Notes under the pieces: model-generated
The model's input: only the letters and a program-made list of their open reading frames with translations
The model's database searches: none
Told to the model about the DNA's origin: nothing
NCBI GenBank assembly: GCA_029202525.1
Contig: CP119325.1
Span: 310,001-374,000, forward strand
Reading direction: 5' to 3'
From: Candidatus Pseudomonas phytovorans
GTDB taxonomy: Bacteria > Pseudomonadota > Gammaproteobacteria > Pseudomonadales > Pseudomonadaceae
DNA length: 64,000 nucleotides
In this document: piece after piece, positions 63,743 to 64,000 of the stretch
Layout: each line of letters opens with the position of its first letter
How positions within the stretch are numbered: the stretch's first letter is position 1
Position numbers and translations under genes: made by a program

Positions 63743-63806
63743 AAATTCTGTGTGCTGGCCCGTCACTCGGACGTACCTGCGAATCTCTGTAGTTCCTACT
63801 TAAAGA

Positions 63807-63841
63807 CAAAACCCCTACCTGCGTGCGCAGATAGGGGTTTT
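63807..63841 (-). terminator. Terminator between the two 5S genes
   Basis: AAAACCCCTACCTGC and GCAGATAGGGGTTTT pair with one G-U wobble in RNA; the minus strand continues GTCTTTAAG. It has the same layout as the terminator after the distal copy but a different stem, so each 5S carries its own terminator. Confidence 0.8.
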
Positions 63842-63852
63842 GCGAAATGAAT

Positions 63853-63967
63853 CTTGACGATGACCTACTCTCACATGGGGAAACCCCACACTACCATCGG
63901 CGATGCATCGTTTCACTACTGAGTTCGGGATGGGATCAGGTGGTTCCAATGCTCTATGGTCGTCAAG
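63853..63967 (-). rRNA. 5S ribosomal RNA, proximal copy
   Basis: Second 5S gene on the same strand, 110 bp upstream of the distal copy, nearly identical along its full length. The rRNA operon's 23S and 16S would lie further right, beyond 64000; only 33 bases of the preceding spacer are in the window. Confidence 0.93.
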
Positions 63968-64000
63968 AAATTCTGTAGCCAGAATGTCCAGATGGACAGC

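Overview
The window is chromosomal DNA from a fluorescent pseudomonad of the Pseudomonas putida group. The evidence is high GC, the gene order argH / algR-hemCDXY-dsbB-algQ-fklB-algP, a complete lap adhesion locus (lapG-lapD, lapC, lapB, lapA), several P. putida-type REP inverted pairs, and a siderophore signalling cassette next to the end of an rRNA operon. No prophage, insertion sequence, CRISPR array or tRNA was recognised.

Region 1 (1-12.8 kb) is housekeeping and old alginate-regulator territory. It holds the start of a mechanosensitive-channel-like gene, the ABC-F ATPase yheS, a TIGR02444 protein, the KPAA-repeat protein algP, the peptidyl-prolyl isomerase fklB, algQ/rsd, dsbB, the haem operon hemC-hemD-hemX-hemY, the response regulator algR (with no algZ/fimS kinase beside it) and divergent argH.

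Region 2 (12.9-28.4 kb) is accessory metabolism. It contains a glutathione S-transferase, two small conserved proteins, a cytochrome c-FTR1 iron permease fusion, an orphan RHS-core protein with a possible RelE/ParE-like C-terminus, a five-gene MarR-controlled tripartite efflux operon whose genes all overlap by ATGA, a Sel1-repeat protein, a short WYL-like regulator, a four-gene tauD-type sulfur-source uptake operon, and a small conserved protein.

Region 3 (28.5-58.5 kb) is the biofilm adhesion system. The 22.6-kb lapA gene encodes a 7,518-residue repeat adhesin with an N-terminal retention module and a C-terminal vWFA/RTX secretion end. A 1-kb divergent regulatory region separates it from lapB-lapC, the type I secretion ATPase and adaptor. 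lapG (periplasmic protease) and lapD (inner-membrane c-di-GMP receptor with degenerate GGDEF and EAL motifs) follow on the minus strand. Together they form the known system in which LapBC (with an outer-membrane protein encoded elsewhere) exports LapA, LapG clips it at a TAAG site, and LapD sequesters LapG when c-di-GMP is high. The lapA repeats number one divergent unit plus 9 x 100 residues, then 6 x about 220, then 18 x exactly 217, with a visible two-unit (1,302 bp) higher-order structure.

Region 4 (58.6-64 kb) has a GntR regulator, a Fur-box-preceded ECF sigma / FecR-type anti-sigma / TonB-dependent siderophore receptor cassette (ferrioxamine-type likely), and two tandem 5S rRNA genes on the minus strand, each with its own terminator. 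The rest of that rRNA operon lies beyond the right edge.
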